From Limnovirga soli (GTDB taxonomy: Bacteria; Bacteroidota; Bacteroidia; Chitinophagales; Chitinophagaceae): 64,000 nt of DNA. Below, one piece after another: positions 52,787 to 62,904 of this stretch. A program made the translations under genes and the position numbers. The notes under the pieces are model-generated. The model did not search any database. It saw nothing but the letters and a program-made list of their open reading frames with translations, and had not been told where the DNA came from. Each line of letters starts with the position of its first letter. Positions within the stretch are counted from its first letter, which is position 1. The DNA is taken from the NCBI RefSeq assembly GCF_013106755.1, contig NZ_WHPF01000013.1, positions 113,196 through 177,195 on the forward strand, read 5' to 3'.

Positions 52787-54166
52787 ATGCGCACCAACAA
52801 ATTGCTTACCACCTTTGCAGCTTTTTTATGCTGCACATTTGCCACCATGGCCCAAAAAAGCGATGGCTTTACACCACTTTTTAACGGTAAAACCCTGGAT
52901 GGCTGGAAAAAACTGGCAGGCTCAGCCAATTATATCGTTGAAAATGGCATGATTACGGGCACCACCGTTACCGGCTCTCCCAATACATTTTTGGCAACAG
53001 AGAAAGAATATGGTGATTTTATTCTGGAACTGGAAGTAAAAATTGAAGATTCTACTTCCAACTCCGGCATTCAATTTAGAAGCCATCTGGATGCCAGCGG
53101 TAACAATGGACTAGGAAAAGTATTTGGCTATCAATACGAGCTGGATCCCTCGGCCCGCAAATGGACTGGCGGTATTTACGACGAAAGCCGGCGGGATTGG
53201 TTATACCCATTATCATTAAATGCCCCAGCACAAAATGCTTTTAAGCAAGGTGTGTTTAATAAAATACGCATAGAATGTATTGGCCACGAAATAAAAACCT
53301 GGGTAAATAATATACCCGCTGCTTATATGGTAGATACGGTAGATAGCAAAGGATTTATAGCCTTGCAGGTACACAGCATTGGCAACAATGAGCAACTAAA
53401 AGGCGAGAAAATTTACTGGAAAAATATCCGCATTAAAACTACCCACCTAACTGGTGCTACTTTTCCTGCCAATATATATGTACTTAATAATATACCCAAT
53501 AGCATTTGCCCAGGCGAGCAAAAAGCCGGCTGGAAATTATTATTCGATGGTGTTACCAGCAATGGTTGGCGTGGTGCATACAAAACCAGCTTCCCCGAAA
53601 ACGGCTGGCAAATAAAGGATGGCATATTAACTGTATTATCATCCGAAGGCAAAGAGTCTATGAATGGTGGCGATATTGTTACAACAGCAGAATTCAGCGC
53701 TTTTGATCTCTCCTTCGATTTTAAATTAACGCCTGGCGCCAATAGCGGGTTAAAATATTTTGTAACCCTAACAGAAAATAATAAGGGCTCCGCCATTGGC
53801 TTAGAATTTCAGCTATTAGACGATGTATTGCACCCCGATGCCAAATTGGGTCGCGATGGAAACAGAACACTTGCTTCCCTGTACGATTTAATTACCGCAG
53901 CCAAACAGACTAGATTTATACACCCCATTGGCCAATGGAACACCGGGCGTATTGTTGTGTACCCTAATAACCATGTAGAACATTATTTAAATGGCATTAA
54001 GGTATTGGAATATGATCGTGGGTCTAAGAATTTTAAAGATCTGGTAGCAATAAGCAAATACAATGTATGGCCAAATTTTGGCGAAGCACCCAAGGGCCAT
54101 ATTTTATTGCAGGATCATGGTAATGAAGTGAGCTTTAGAAGTATTAAGATAAGACAACTCCAGTAA
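52787..54166 (+). CDS. Secreted protein with two DUF1080 (3-keto-disaccharide hydrolase-like) domains
   Basis: 459 residues. A signal peptide (ends TFATMAQ) and two tandem DUF1080 modules: FTPLFNGKTLDGWKKLAGS with SNSGIQFRSHLDASG in the first (about 28-210) and GWKLLFDGVTSNGWRGAYK with ANSGLKYFVTLTENN in the second (about 247-455). The jelly-roll fold is known from 3-keto-glycoside hydrolases and carbohydrate binders of Bacteroidota. Inverted GC-rich repeats flank the gene on both sides, and no sugar-uptake partner is adjacent. Confidence 0.88.
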   Translation: MRTNKLLTTFAAFLCCTFATMAQKSDGFTPLFNGKTLDGWKKLAGSANYIVENGMITGTTVTGSPNTFLATEKEYGDFILELEVKIEDSTSNSGIQFRSHLDASGNNGLGKVFGYQYELDPSARKWTGGIYDESRRDWLYPLSLNAPAQNAFKQGVFNKIRIECIGHEIKTWVNNIPAAYMVDTVDSKGFIALQVHSIGNNEQLKGEKIYWKNIRIKTTHLTGATFPANIYVLNNIPNSICPGEQKAGWKLLFDGVTSNGWRGAYKTSFPENGWQIKDGILTVLSSEGKESMNGGDIVTTAEFSAFDLSFDFKLTPGANSGLKYFVTLTENNKGSAIGLEFQLLDDVLHPDAKLGRDGNRTLASLYDLITAAKQTRFIHPIGQWNTGRIVVYPNNHVEHYLNGIKVLEYDRGSKNFKDLVAISKYNVWPNFGEAPKGHILLQDHGNEVSFRSIKIRQLQ

Positions 54167-54194
54167 TCACTTTATAGTTGCAATCATTGTTTTA

Positions 54195-54272
54195 TTGCGT
54201 TAGGGATTGCAGCGAAAAGCCCGCAGCGCAGCGAGGACTTGCAGCGTAAAGCCCGGCCGCAGGCAACGCCCA
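54195..54272 (-). repeat. GC-rich repeat downstream of the DUF1080 gene (inverted)
   Basis: It reads TTGCGTTAGGGATTGCAGCG...GGCAACGCCC, the reverse of the upstream copy, 29 bases after the stop. Confidence 0.85.
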
Positions 54273-54323
54273 AACTTTTTTTATTCTTTTTTGTATCCGG
54301 GCTGTAAAATACAATGCAACTTT

Positions 54324-54344
54324 ACTTGCGTCGCACACTTGTAC
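54324..54344 (-). repeat. Dispersed repeat, copy 15
   Basis: ACTTGCGTCGCACACTTGTAC (R) in the gap between convergent DUF1080 and delta-60 genes, with outer ATCCGGGC at 54296-54303. Confidence 0.9.
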
Positions 54345-54406
54345 TGAATAACTGATGCAACTAAAAACTGGCAAAAAATAACTGATAATTACACAAACAC
54401 ATAAAC

Positions 54407-54437
54407 AAAAAGGGCCGCATTACTGCAGCCCTTTTTT
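54407..54437. terminator. Terminator between convergent genes
   Basis: Stem AAAAAGGGC(C)GC with GC(A)GCCCTTTTT, T-runs on both sides. Confidence 0.85.
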
Positions 54438-54453
54438 ATTATATTCAATGCAA

Positions 54454-56310
54454 TTATTGCTTGATAAACTTAAGCGTACTAACTTGTTTGTTAGCGTCTA
54501 TTCTTAAAATATAAGTGCCCACTGGCAGTTGCTTTACATCCCACTTAAAGGTGGATGTATTGGCAGATGTTGTTTTGGCAAGTACCAAACCCTGCAGGTT
54601 AATAATAGAAATGGTAGAAGTAGCATCTGCTGCTAATCCTTTGATGTTGATTACATCTTTAACAGGATTTGGATATACCAGAATGGCGTTTCTTGCACCG
54701 CTAAAATCTAAGAAAATTGTTTTGGAGTAAGTGTACTGGCCATTTAAATCAACTTGCTTTAAGCGGTAGTAGTTACCACCGGCAGAGGGGGCAATATCTT
54801 CAAAACTATAATCCTGTACAAGTTCGGAGAAACCTTTTGCTGCAGTGCGGCCAATTTCTTTGAAGCCAGCAGTACCATTGGTGCTGCGTTCTATGGAGAA
54901 ATAGCTGCTGTTTATTTCGGATGCTGTTTGCCATTTTAAACTTACTGAAGAATTGTTTTTGGCAGCAGTAAAAGAAGTAAATGTAACTGGCAGAATACCA
55001 TTTTCTAAATACCTGGCCAAAGCAAAATCGCTTGAACCATCACCCAATAAATTTATAGCCACACCTGCTACTACAATATTGCCATCAGGTTGAATTATAG
55101 CATCGTAACATTTGGCGATACTGTTATCGAAAGTTGTAATTACCCTGCCACCAGAAAAGAAATTAAAATCAGCTGGCCCGGTATTTTTTAACCTCGACAA
55201 AGTGAAAACACTTTCTCCGGTAGAATTATTATATGCTGTACCAGCTACTACAATTTTACCATCTGATTGCAAGCTAACTGAATATGCTTCTCCATATTCA
55301 TAACCATACTGTAGTTTACGCAAACCGTCGGTGCTAAAGCTAAGGTCGGTAGTGCCATCGCCGTTGCCTGCATAAATTACCATTTTCTTTCTGGTATTGG
55401 TAACTACAATATAACCAACCACATACATTTTACCGGTAACAGCATCTATTACTACACTTTTTGCAAAATCGTCAGTGCCGGCAATATCCTGTATGTTTTT
55501 ACCGCCAACTCCAAAAGTTTCGTCTAAAGTTCCATCGGTGTTATAGCGCACTATACCAAATTCTATCTGACTAAATAGTTCACCCATTTGTGCATTACCT
55601 ACGGCTATAATTTTGCCATCACCTTGTACTGCTATACCAAATGCCTCATCGGTAAGGCTGGCAAAATCGGTAGTTAGTTTACCATTGGTGCCAAAACTTG
55701 AATTAAGTTCACCATTGGCATTTAAGCTTACCAATGCATAGTCGGTAACACCGCCTGGTGCATTGGCTGCAGAACCGGCAATATAAATGTTATCACTGCC
55801 ATCGATTGCTACACCATTGGCAATATCGTTGCCGCCTGCAAAATCGATGGTCATAATACCATCGGTATCAAAACTGCCGTCGAGCTCACCACTTGTGGTA
55901 AAACGTACAACAAGCATATCTGAAGGACCAGCCAGTGAGGCCTGGGTTTTACCAATTACAATAATTTTACCATCGCTTTGTAAGGCAATACCAGTGGCCT
56001 GATCATCACCGTTAATATTGATAGTTGCAAAACCAGCTGTTCCAAAGGTATTGTCAACGGAACCATCTGTATTATAACGAACCAGTTTAATATCGCCAAA
56101 GCCGGTGTTAAAATCGGGGGTAGTGGTACCTGCTTCTACTATTTTACCATCCTGCTGCAGTACAATTTTTGAATTAATATCCCTTAATCCTGCGGCTGTT
56201 TGAACTTTACCACCAGTGCCAAAGGTTTCATCTAAAATGCCAGTTTGCGCAAAAGAGGGTAGTGTGCAAACTGAGATTAAAAAACAACCCAGTGAAATAA
56301 TTTTTTTCAT
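54454..56310 (-). CDS. Delta-60 repeat protein with type IX sorting domain (second)
   Basis: 618 residues: signal peptide (ends LPSFAQ), about seven delta-60 repeats with GSVDNTFGTAGF-type loops and DGKI-I/V strands, a short Fn3-like linker (LPVTFTSFTAAKNNSSVSLKW), and a type IX sorting domain (YPNPVKDVINIKGL...PVGTYILRIDANKQVSTLKFIKQ). The same plan as 46390-48192, so they are likely paralogs. Surface exposure is expected. Confidence 0.92.
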   Translation of the reverse strand: MKKIISLGCFLISVCTLPSFAQTGILDETFGTGGKVQTAAGLRDINSKIVLQQDGKIVEAGTTTPDFNTGFGDIKLVRYNTDGSVDNTFGTAGFATININGDDQATGIALQSDGKIIVIGKTQASLAGPSDMLVVRFTTSGELDGSFDTDGIMTIDFAGGNDIANGVAIDGSDNIYIAGSAANAPGGVTDYALVSLNANGELNSSFGTNGKLTTDFASLTDEAFGIAVQGDGKIIAVGNAQMGELFSQIEFGIVRYNTDGTLDETFGVGGKNIQDIAGTDDFAKSVVIDAVTGKMYVVGYIVVTNTRKKMVIYAGNGDGTTDLSFSTDGLRKLQYGYEYGEAYSVSLQSDGKIVVAGTAYNNSTGESVFTLSRLKNTGPADFNFFSGGRVITTFDNSIAKCYDAIIQPDGNIVVAGVAINLLGDGSSDFALARYLENGILPVTFTSFTAAKNNSSVSLKWQTASEINSSYFSIERSTNGTAGFKEIGRTAAKGFSELVQDYSFEDIAPSAGGNYYRLKQVDLNGQYTYSKTIFLDFSGARNAILVYPNPVKDVINIKGLAADATSTISIINLQGLVLAKTTSANTSTFKWDVKQLPVGTYILRIDANKQVSTLKFIKQ

Positions 56311-56846
56311 ACAATTTTGAATATAAAGTTAGATATACGTAATCCTTTTGGGAAGGTTTGCAATGTTATACACTTTTTAGTAAAAAATGGCGAATCTGCG
56401 GTATTATAAATAGACAAACATGGGCTATTTTATGAATTATTAATCTTCTGATAATAAATGAGACTTGTATAATTGAAAAAATATATATGAGAACGTCCTT
56501 TAATTTTTTAATTGTCTGCTGGTGTAAAAATCAAAAATTGAACTTTTAAAGGTATTGGGATTAACTATTTGTCATTTAAACTAAACAGGTTTGGGTTTTC
56601 TTTAGAAACATGGGTAGTTGTAAATATTTTGTAATTTATGGTGGGCATACAAACTTGCAGCCTGCTTTCACTTTCTTACCTTTGCCGAAATTTAGCTGGC
56701 GCCCTTGCTTTACCCCATTTTTTAAGCGCGGAAATACATTTTTAATTTTCTGCTGACCATAGAATCTGGTGTACAAGAGTGCGACGCAACAATGCATCAT
56801 TAAAGAGGTTCAGGTTTGGACCATAAACTATACAATTACTGTTTCA
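56311..56846. other. 536-bp divergent intergenic region
   Basis: No gene beyond repeat copy 16. It must contain the promoters of the delta-60 gene and purL, but no consensus is clear enough to assign. Confidence 0.4.
56771..56789 (+). repeat. Dispersed repeat, copy 16
   Basis: GTACAAGAGTGCGACGCAA (F), 58 bases upstream of the purL start. Outer blocks are poorly kept. Confidence 0.85.
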
Positions 56847-59057
56847 ATGGAAATTACCGTAAAAGCCGCAGAAGCCTTACGCCTTACCGCAGAAGAATTT
56901 GAGTTAATAAAGCAGAAACTTGGCCGTACGCCCAATTTTACTGAACTGTGCACTTTTAGTGCCATGTGGAGTGAACATTGCAGTTATAAAAACTCTATTA
57001 AATGGTTAAAAACCCTACCCCGTGATGGTGGCCGTATGTTGGTGGCAGCGGGAGAGGAAAATGCCGGTTTAATGGATATGGGTAATGGTTTTGGTGTGGT
57101 TTTTAAGATTGAAAGCCATAACCACCCCAGTGCTATTGAACCTTTTCAGGGTGCAGCTACCGGCGTTGGCGGTATACAGAGAGATATTTTTACAATGGGT
57201 GCCAGGCCCATTGCCTCATTAAATAGTTTGCGTTTTGGGAATTTAAAAGACCAAAAAACACAGCGCCTGCTGGCAGGTGTTGTGCATGGTATTGGTCATT
57301 ATGGCAACTGCTTTGGTGTACCAACAGTAGGTGGTGAAGTGTATTTTGAAGATTGCTACCACACCAACCCATTGGTAAATGCTATGAGTGTGGGTATTGT
57401 AAAAATTGGTAAAACCATTAGTGCTACTGCTGAAGGTTTGGGTAATCCTGTATTTTTTGTGGGTAGTGCTACCGGTAAAGATGGAATTGGCGGTGCTTCC
57501 TTTGCCTCGGCCAATATTACAGAAGAAAGTACTGAGGAATTACCTGCGGTGCAGGTGGGCGACCCTTTTCAGGAAAAGAAGTTGTTGGAAGCCTGTTTGG
57601 AAGTAATTGAAACCGGTGCAGTGGTTGGTATGCAGGATATGGGAGCTGCAGGTATTATTTGCTCAACAGCAGAAATGAGTGCAAAAGGTGGAGTAGGTAT
57701 GCGTATAGATCTGGATAAAGTGCCTACCCGCCAGAAAAATATGAAAGCATGGGAGTTATTACTAAGCGAAAGCCAGGAACGCATGCTGATTGTTGTAGAA
57801 AAAGGTAAGGAAGCAGCTGTATTGGCTGTATTTGATAAATGGGATTTACCCTGCAGTGAAATTGGCGAAGTAACTAATGACGGCCTGCTTAATTTTTATA
57901 TGCATGGCGAACTGGAAGCTTCTGTTCCTGCCTATGAATTGGTATTAGGCGGTGGCGCACCACAATATACCCGTGAGTATAGCGAGCCTGCTTACTTTGA
58001 AAAAATTAAGGCTTTCGACATGAATGCCATTGCCGATGTAACCGACCTAAAGGCAGTTACAGAGCAAATTATTCAGATACCCAATATTGCCAGCAAACGC
58101 TGGGTATATGTACAATATGATAGTATGGTAGGTGCTGCCAATACCAGTACCAACGCCCCCAGCGATGCAGCTATTGTAATGGCAAAGGGCACTGGCAAGG
58201 CCCTTGCTATGACGGTGGATTGCAATAGTAAATATGTTTTTGCCAACCCGTATGTGGGCGGTATGATAGCCGTAGCCGAAGCAGCCCGTAATATTGTGTG
58301 CAGTGGTGCAGAACCTATTGGGGTAACCAATTGCCTCAATTTTGGCAATCCTTATAATCCCGAAGTGTACTATCAGTTTGTAAAAGCAGTAACCGGTATG
58401 GGCGATGCCTGCCGTAAATTTAATACACCGGTAACCGGTGGTAATGTAAGCTTTTACAACCAGCACCCCGAAGGGGCCGTTTACCCAACTCCAACCATTG
58501 GTATGGTGGGTATAATGGACGATTTTAGCACCCGCATGACACTTGATTATAAACAAGCGGGTGACCAAATCTTATTAATTGGCGCCCAGCAAAATGATAT
58601 TGCCTCATCAGAATACCTGCATAAATTAAAAGGAGTAGAGTATTCTCCTGCCCCCTATTTTGAACTGGAAGAAGAGTTTGCGGTGCAGCATTTTGTGGCT
58701 GCTATTATCAGGGAAAAACATATCCAAAGTGCTCATGATATAAGCGAAGGCGGTTTGATTGTTACGCTGATAGAAAAAGGATTTAACCAAAACCTTGGTT
58801 TTGATGTTGCAGCCACCACCAATCTAAGAACCGATGCTTATTGGTTGGGAGAAAGCCAGAGTCGGGTAGTGGTTACCTGCTCCCCCCAGGAAGTAGCCGC
58901 CATACAACAAAAAGCGGCCGACGCCAATATACCACTAACTGTTTTGGGTACAGTAACAACTGGCAATATTGCATTAAACGGGGCAGATTGGGGTAATATT
59001 AGTAGCTGGAAAGAAAAATATGATACTGCCATTGAAAAAATAATTGCTGGAGCATAA
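56847..59057 (+). CDS. purL: Phosphoribosylformylglycinamidine synthase II (small PurL)
   Basis: 736 residues from MEITVKAAEALRLTAEEFE. The upstream ATG at 56769 overlaps repeat copy 16. FTELCTFSAMWSEHCSYKNS at the start and ESHNHPSAIEPFQGAATGVGG mark the active site. The length fits the Bacillus-type small PurL that works with PurQ and PurS in purine synthesis; those are not in this window. Followed by a variant repeat and hldD. Confidence 0.95.
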   Translation: MEITVKAAEALRLTAEEFELIKQKLGRTPNFTELCTFSAMWSEHCSYKNSIKWLKTLPRDGGRMLVAAGEENAGLMDMGNGFGVVFKIESHNHPSAIEPFQGAATGVGGIQRDIFTMGARPIASLNSLRFGNLKDQKTQRLLAGVVHGIGHYGNCFGVPTVGGEVYFEDCYHTNPLVNAMSVGIVKIGKTISATAEGLGNPVFFVGSATGKDGIGGASFASANITEESTEELPAVQVGDPFQEKKLLEACLEVIETGAVVGMQDMGAAGIICSTAEMSAKGGVGMRIDLDKVPTRQKNMKAWELLLSESQERMLIVVEKGKEAAVLAVFDKWDLPCSEIGEVTNDGLLNFYMHGELEASVPAYELVLGGGAPQYTREYSEPAYFEKIKAFDMNAIADVTDLKAVTEQIIQIPNIASKRWVYVQYDSMVGAANTSTNAPSDAAIVMAKGTGKALAMTVDCNSKYVFANPYVGGMIAVAEAARNIVCSGAEPIGVTNCLNFGNPYNPEVYYQFVKAVTGMGDACRKFNTPVTGGNVSFYNQHPEGAVYPTPTIGMVGIMDDFSTRMTLDYKQAGDQILLIGAQQNDIASSEYLHKLKGVEYSPAPYFELEEEFAVQHFVAAIIREKHIQSAHDISEGGLIVTLIEKGFNQNLGFDVAATTNLRTDAYWLGESQSRVVVTCSPQEVAAIQQKAADANIPLTVLGTVTTGNIALNGADWGNISSWKEKYDTAIEKIIAGA

Positions 59058-59103
59058 AATGCCTTGATGGGGTTACCAGCTTTATCACATAAATAAGGCT
59101 TTA

Positions 59104-59140
59104 CTTGCCACGCTCGGTTCAAGGTTCCACTTTCATGGCA
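59104..59140 (-). repeat. Variant-family repeat between purL and hldD
   Basis: CTTGCCACGCTCGGTTCAAG then GTTCCACTTTCATGGCA, third member of the variant set (see 38157 and 42557). Confidence 0.8.
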
Positions 59141-59154
59141 TCAATAAAACGGAA

Positions 59155-60180
59155 ATGCAGGAAACAATAGCACACACTAACTCATCCTATATCATTGTAA
59201 CTGGCGCTGCTGGTTTTATTGGCAGTTGTATGGCGCAATACCTGAATGAGCAGGGGTATACCAATCTTGTTTTGGTAGACGATTTTGGCGTAGAAGCCAA
59301 ACGCAAAAACTGGGAAACCAAGCAATATGCGCATATAGTAGAACGCTATAACCTGTTTGACTGGCTGCAACTGCACCAACCTAAAATTGATATCATTATT
59401 CACCTGGGTGCCAGAACCGATACCACTGAATTTGATTATGCCATTCACCAGGAATTAAATGTGGAATATTCCCAAAATGTATGGGCCTATTGCTCCCAAT
59501 ATGGTATACCATTAATCTATGCCTCATCTGCAGCCACCTATGGTGGGGGCGAATTAGGTTATAACGATACCCATGATGTAGTAAGCCAGTTACAGCCATT
59601 AAATCCTTATGGCATAAGCAAAAACGAATTTGATAAATGGGCTTTGGCTGAAACAACCCAACCTCCATTTTGGGCAGGGCTCAAATTTTTTAACGTATAT
59701 GGTCCCAATGAATACCATAAGGGCCGAATGGCCAGCGTTATTTTTCATTCCTGTAACCAGATAAAAAAAGATGGTGCAGTAAAATTGTTTAAAAGTCACC
59801 GCCCCGATTGTAAAGATGGCGAACAACTACGTGATTTTATTTATGTAAAAGATGTGGTGCAGGTTATTTACTGGATGATGCAGCAAGTATTGGAAAAAGG
59901 CAATACGCAAAATTTGCTGCAGCCCGGTATTTATAATTTAGGTACAGGCAAGGCCCGAAGTTTTTATGCATTGGCAACAGCCACTTTTCATGGGTTAAAC
60001 AAAACGCCTGATATTAGTTTTATAGATATGCCATTGGATATACGCGACAAATACCAGTATTTTACCGAAGCCAATATGCATAAGCTACAGGCCGCAGGCT
60101 ATAGTCATCCATTTTACAGTTTAGAGGATGGGGTGGATGATTATGTACGCAACTATTTGTCAACCGAAAAAATCTGGTAA
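59155..60180 (+). CDS. hldD: ADP-glyceromanno-heptose 6-epimerase
   Basis: 341 residues, NAD(P)-binding TGAAGFIGSCMAQYLNEQG (about 16-34), an SDR-type S/T-Y-K triad (ASSAATYGG and the Tyr-Lys in YGISKNEFD), and the HldD-specific DDFGVEAKRKNW and FFNVYGPNEYHKGRM. It makes the L,D-heptose used in lipopolysaccharide core. Start chosen at MQETIAHTNSS; a start further in is possible. Plus-strand run purL-hldD-proC. Confidence 0.9.
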   Translation: MQETIAHTNSSYIIVTGAAGFIGSCMAQYLNEQGYTNLVLVDDFGVEAKRKNWETKQYAHIVERYNLFDWLQLHQPKIDIIIHLGARTDTTEFDYAIHQELNVEYSQNVWAYCSQYGIPLIYASSAATYGGGELGYNDTHDVVSQLQPLNPYGISKNEFDKWALAETTQPPFWAGLKFFNVYGPNEYHKGRMASVIFHSCNQIKKDGAVKLFKSHRPDCKDGEQLRDFIYVKDVVQVIYWMMQQVLEKGNTQNLLQPGIYNLGTGKARSFYALATATFHGLNKTPDISFIDMPLDIRDKYQYFTEANMHKLQAAGYSHPFYSLEDGVDDYVRNYLSTEKIW

Positions 60181-60230
60181 TTATTTTATTTATCGGGCAC
60201 TTGAAATTGCCAAAAAAAGAATATTGAATC

Positions 60231-61031
60231 ATGAGCAAAAAAATAGCCATCATTGGCGGGGGTAATCTGGGAACAGCCATAGCAGAAGGCCTTATCAGCA
60301 GCGCCTTTATAAAGCCCGATCAAATTATTATAACCAAAAGAAATATAGAAACGCTAAAACCGCTGGCCGAGAAGGGCGTGCTCATTAGTAATAATAATGC
60401 AGAAGCAGTTCAATATGCCGATTGGATAGTACTTGCGGTAAAGCCCTTTCAAATAAAGGAAATACTGGAAAACCTGTTGCCCTATCTGGATAAAAGCCGC
60501 CATACCCTGGTTAGTGTTATTACCGGTGTTTGGATAAAAGACCTCCAGGAGATCATAGGTAATGAATTTACCATTTTCCGCGCCATGCCCAATACAGCTA
60601 TCGCCATTAGGGAAAGTATAACCTGTATTTGTAAATACAATGCTTCGGTGGAGCAGGAAACCTATGTAGGTAACCTGTTTAACCAATTGGGCAAAACTAC
60701 TTTTATAGAAGAAAAATTAATGGATGCCGCCACCGTATTGGGTGCCTGTGGTACCGCCTATGCCATGCGGTATATTCGTGCCAATATTCAAGGTGGTATA
60801 GAAATAGGTTTTGATGCCAAAACAGCTACCTTGATTGCTTCACAAACCATTAAGGGTGCAGCAGAACTATTACTTACTCGCAATACCCACCCCGAAGCTG
60901 AAATAGATAAAGTAACCACTCCTAAAGGCTGCACCATAGCAGGTTTAAACGAAATGGAACACCAGGGCTTTAGTTCATCGCTTATAAAAGGGGTTATTAT
61001 CAGCTATAAAAAAATCATCAACGATATGTAG
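60231..61031 (+). CDS. proC: Pyrroline-5-carboxylate reductase
   Basis: 266 residues. NAD(P)-binding IAIIGGGNLGTAIAEGLISS (5-24), the substrate-binding AMPNTAIAIRESITC and C-terminal dimerisation block DKVTTPKGCTIAGLNEMEHQGF are intact. It catalyses the last step of proline synthesis. It begins 50 bases after hldD with an ordinary gap, so it may or may not be co-transcribed. Confidence 0.95.
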   Translation: MSKKIAIIGGGNLGTAIAEGLISSAFIKPDQIIITKRNIETLKPLAEKGVLISNNNAEAVQYADWIVLAVKPFQIKEILENLLPYLDKSRHTLVSVITGVWIKDLQEIIGNEFTIFRAMPNTAIAIRESITCICKYNASVEQETYVGNLFNQLGKTTFIEEKLMDAATVLGACGTAYAMRYIRANIQGGIEIGFDAKTATLIASQTIKGAAELLLTRNTHPEAEIDKVTTPKGCTIAGLNEMEHQGFSSSLIKGVIISYKKIINDM

Positions 61032-61108
61032 TACCGGCGCCCGGCACTACACTTATTTTATGCATAATGCAACGTTCAACTGAACTGCTTGCTCAATAAA
61101 ATAAAAAA

Positions 61109-61477
61109 ATGAAAAAGCTTATCATTGCCTGCCTGATATTAATAACGGCTGCCTGTACCAAAAACAATGCTACCATAAGTGGAGATTTATTGGTAAGGGT
61201 AGAAAATAGCAGTAATACACCTCTTTCAGCCGTTATGCTGGGGCAACATAATTTTGGACCCCTTAAAAACGGATCCATGACCGGATACCAACAATTTACC
61301 CAATTAATTGCCTATGCCGGTGCAATGGTTGTGGTGGGAAAAGACACCACTTATGCTGGCATGGGTTACTGCGGTACACCACCATTACCCTATTTGGAAA
61401 ATGGCAAATACACCTTGCAAATCTTTAACGATCCTATTTTGAATAATGCACTAAACTCAAAATATATAAAGGAATAA
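61109..61477 (+). CDS. Small lipoprotein, 122 aa
   Basis: The signal peptide MKKLIIACLILITAACTKNN has a lipobox ending in Cys16. The mature part is a small beta-rich domain (SGDLLVRVENSSNTPLSAVMLG) of unknown function. Expected to be lipid-anchored in the envelope. Single gene between proC and a thiolase. Confidence 0.75.
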   Translation: MKKLIIACLILITAACTKNNATISGDLLVRVENSSNTPLSAVMLGQHNFGPLKNGSMTGYQQFTQLIAYAGAMVVVGKDTTYAGMGYCGTPPLPYLENGKYTLQIFNDPILNNALNSKYIKE

Positions 61478-61613
61478 TAGCACCTTTTATTTTTGGGTTT
61501 AGCCTCTGCAATTTTCAAATCCATACTGCTTCCAATACCTAATTAAAACTTAACTTTTCCATTTAGTTGCATAAACAACTTTTTTGCTATTTTTGAGAAA
61601 TAAATACATGTTT

Positions 61614-62789
61614 ATGCAGGAAGCATATATCGTTGCAGGTTACCGTACTGCAGTTGGCAAAAGCAAAAAAGGGATATTTCGTTTTTTTAGACCTGATGAT
61701 CTTGCCGTTGAGGTAATAAAAGGTTTAATGGCCACCGTTCCCCAACTGGAAGCAAATAGGGTTGATGATGTAATTGTGGGCAATGCTGTACCCGAGGCAG
61801 AACAGGGCTTACAGTTTGGCCGCATTATAGCTGCTAAAGCCCTGGGCATTGAAGTGGCTGGTATTACCATTAACAGGTATTGCGCCAGTGGATTGGAAAG
61901 CATTGCCATGGCCACCGCCAAAATAAGAACCGGTATGGCAGATTGTATTATTGCCGGTGGTACAGAAAGCATGAGTATGGTACCCACCGCCGGTTGGAAA
62001 ACTGTACCCTCCTATGCCATTGCCAAAGATGAACCTGATTATTATTTAAGCATGGGCTTAACTGCTGAGGCGGTAGCCAAAGAATTTAATATCAACAGGG
62101 CCGATCAGGATGAGTTTGCCTATAACTCGCACCGCAAAGCCCATCATGCAATTAGTAACGGACACTTCAAACCGGGCATATTACCTATTACCATTGAAGA
62201 AACTTACCTGAACGAAAAAAATAAAAAAGCCACCCGCAGTTATATTGCTGATACCGATGAAGGGGTACGAACCGATACCAGCGTAGAAGCTTTGGCTAAA
62301 CTAAAACCCGCTTTCGCCATGGGTGGCAGCGTTACTGCCGGTAATTCATCCCAAACAAGTGATGGCGCTGCATTTGTGATTGTAATGAGTGAGCGTATGA
62401 TGAATGAACTGGGCCTAACACCCATTGGCCGTTTGGTAAACTGTGCTGTAGCTGGTGTACATCCAAGAATAATGGGTATTGGGCCGGTAGCCGCTATTCC
62501 CAAAGCCTTAAAACAGGCGGGCATGCAGCTGGCCGATATTGACCTGATAGAACTAAACGAAGCATTTGCCTCGCAATCGTTGGCGGTAATTAGGGAATTG
62601 GGTCTAAACCCCGATATCGTAAATATAAATGGTGGCGCTATCGCATTGGGCCATCCATTGGGTTGTACCGGGGCTAAACTTACCGTACAAATATTACAGG
62701 ATATGAAAAGGCTGAACAAAAAATATGGCCTGGTTACGGCCTGTGTGGGTGGCGGACAAGGCATTGCCGGCATCATAGAAAACTTGTAA
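61614..62789 (+). CDS. fadA: Acetyl-CoA C-acyltransferase (thiolase)
   Basis: 391 residues from MQEAYIVAGYRTAVGKS; 61584 gives a longer, unconserved N-terminus. The catalytic Cys is in NRYCASGLES (about residue 88), His in GHPLGCTGAK and the second Cys in CVGGGQGIA. Usual function: last step of fatty-acid beta-oxidation. fadB is not in the window, so the exact substrate range is open. Confidence 0.92.
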   Translation: MQEAYIVAGYRTAVGKSKKGIFRFFRPDDLAVEVIKGLMATVPQLEANRVDDVIVGNAVPEAEQGLQFGRIIAAKALGIEVAGITINRYCASGLESIAMATAKIRTGMADCIIAGGTESMSMVPTAGWKTVPSYAIAKDEPDYYLSMGLTAEAVAKEFNINRADQDEFAYNSHRKAHHAISNGHFKPGILPITIEETYLNEKNKKATRSYIADTDEGVRTDTSVEALAKLKPAFAMGGSVTAGNSSQTSDGAAFVIVMSERMMNELGLTPIGRLVNCAVAGVHPRIMGIGPVAAIPKALKQAGMQLADIDLIELNEAFASQSLAVIRELGLNPDIVNINGGAIALGHPLGCTGAKLTVQILQDMKRLNKKYGLVTACVGGGQGIAGIIENL

Positions 62790-62811
62790 AAAATCTTACG
62801 CATTTTGCACC

Positions 62812-62840
62812 AAAAGCCCTGTTAAAAAACGGGGCTTTTT
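62812..62840 (+). terminator. Terminator of the thiolase gene
   Basis: AAAAGCCC and GGGGCTTTTT pair across an 11-base loop, followed by TTTT. Confidence 0.85.
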
Positions 62841-62904
62841 ATATGATATAAATCATTCATACCTTGCTAAAAACCAAGTAGCTTCACACTATAAAACACG
62901 AACG

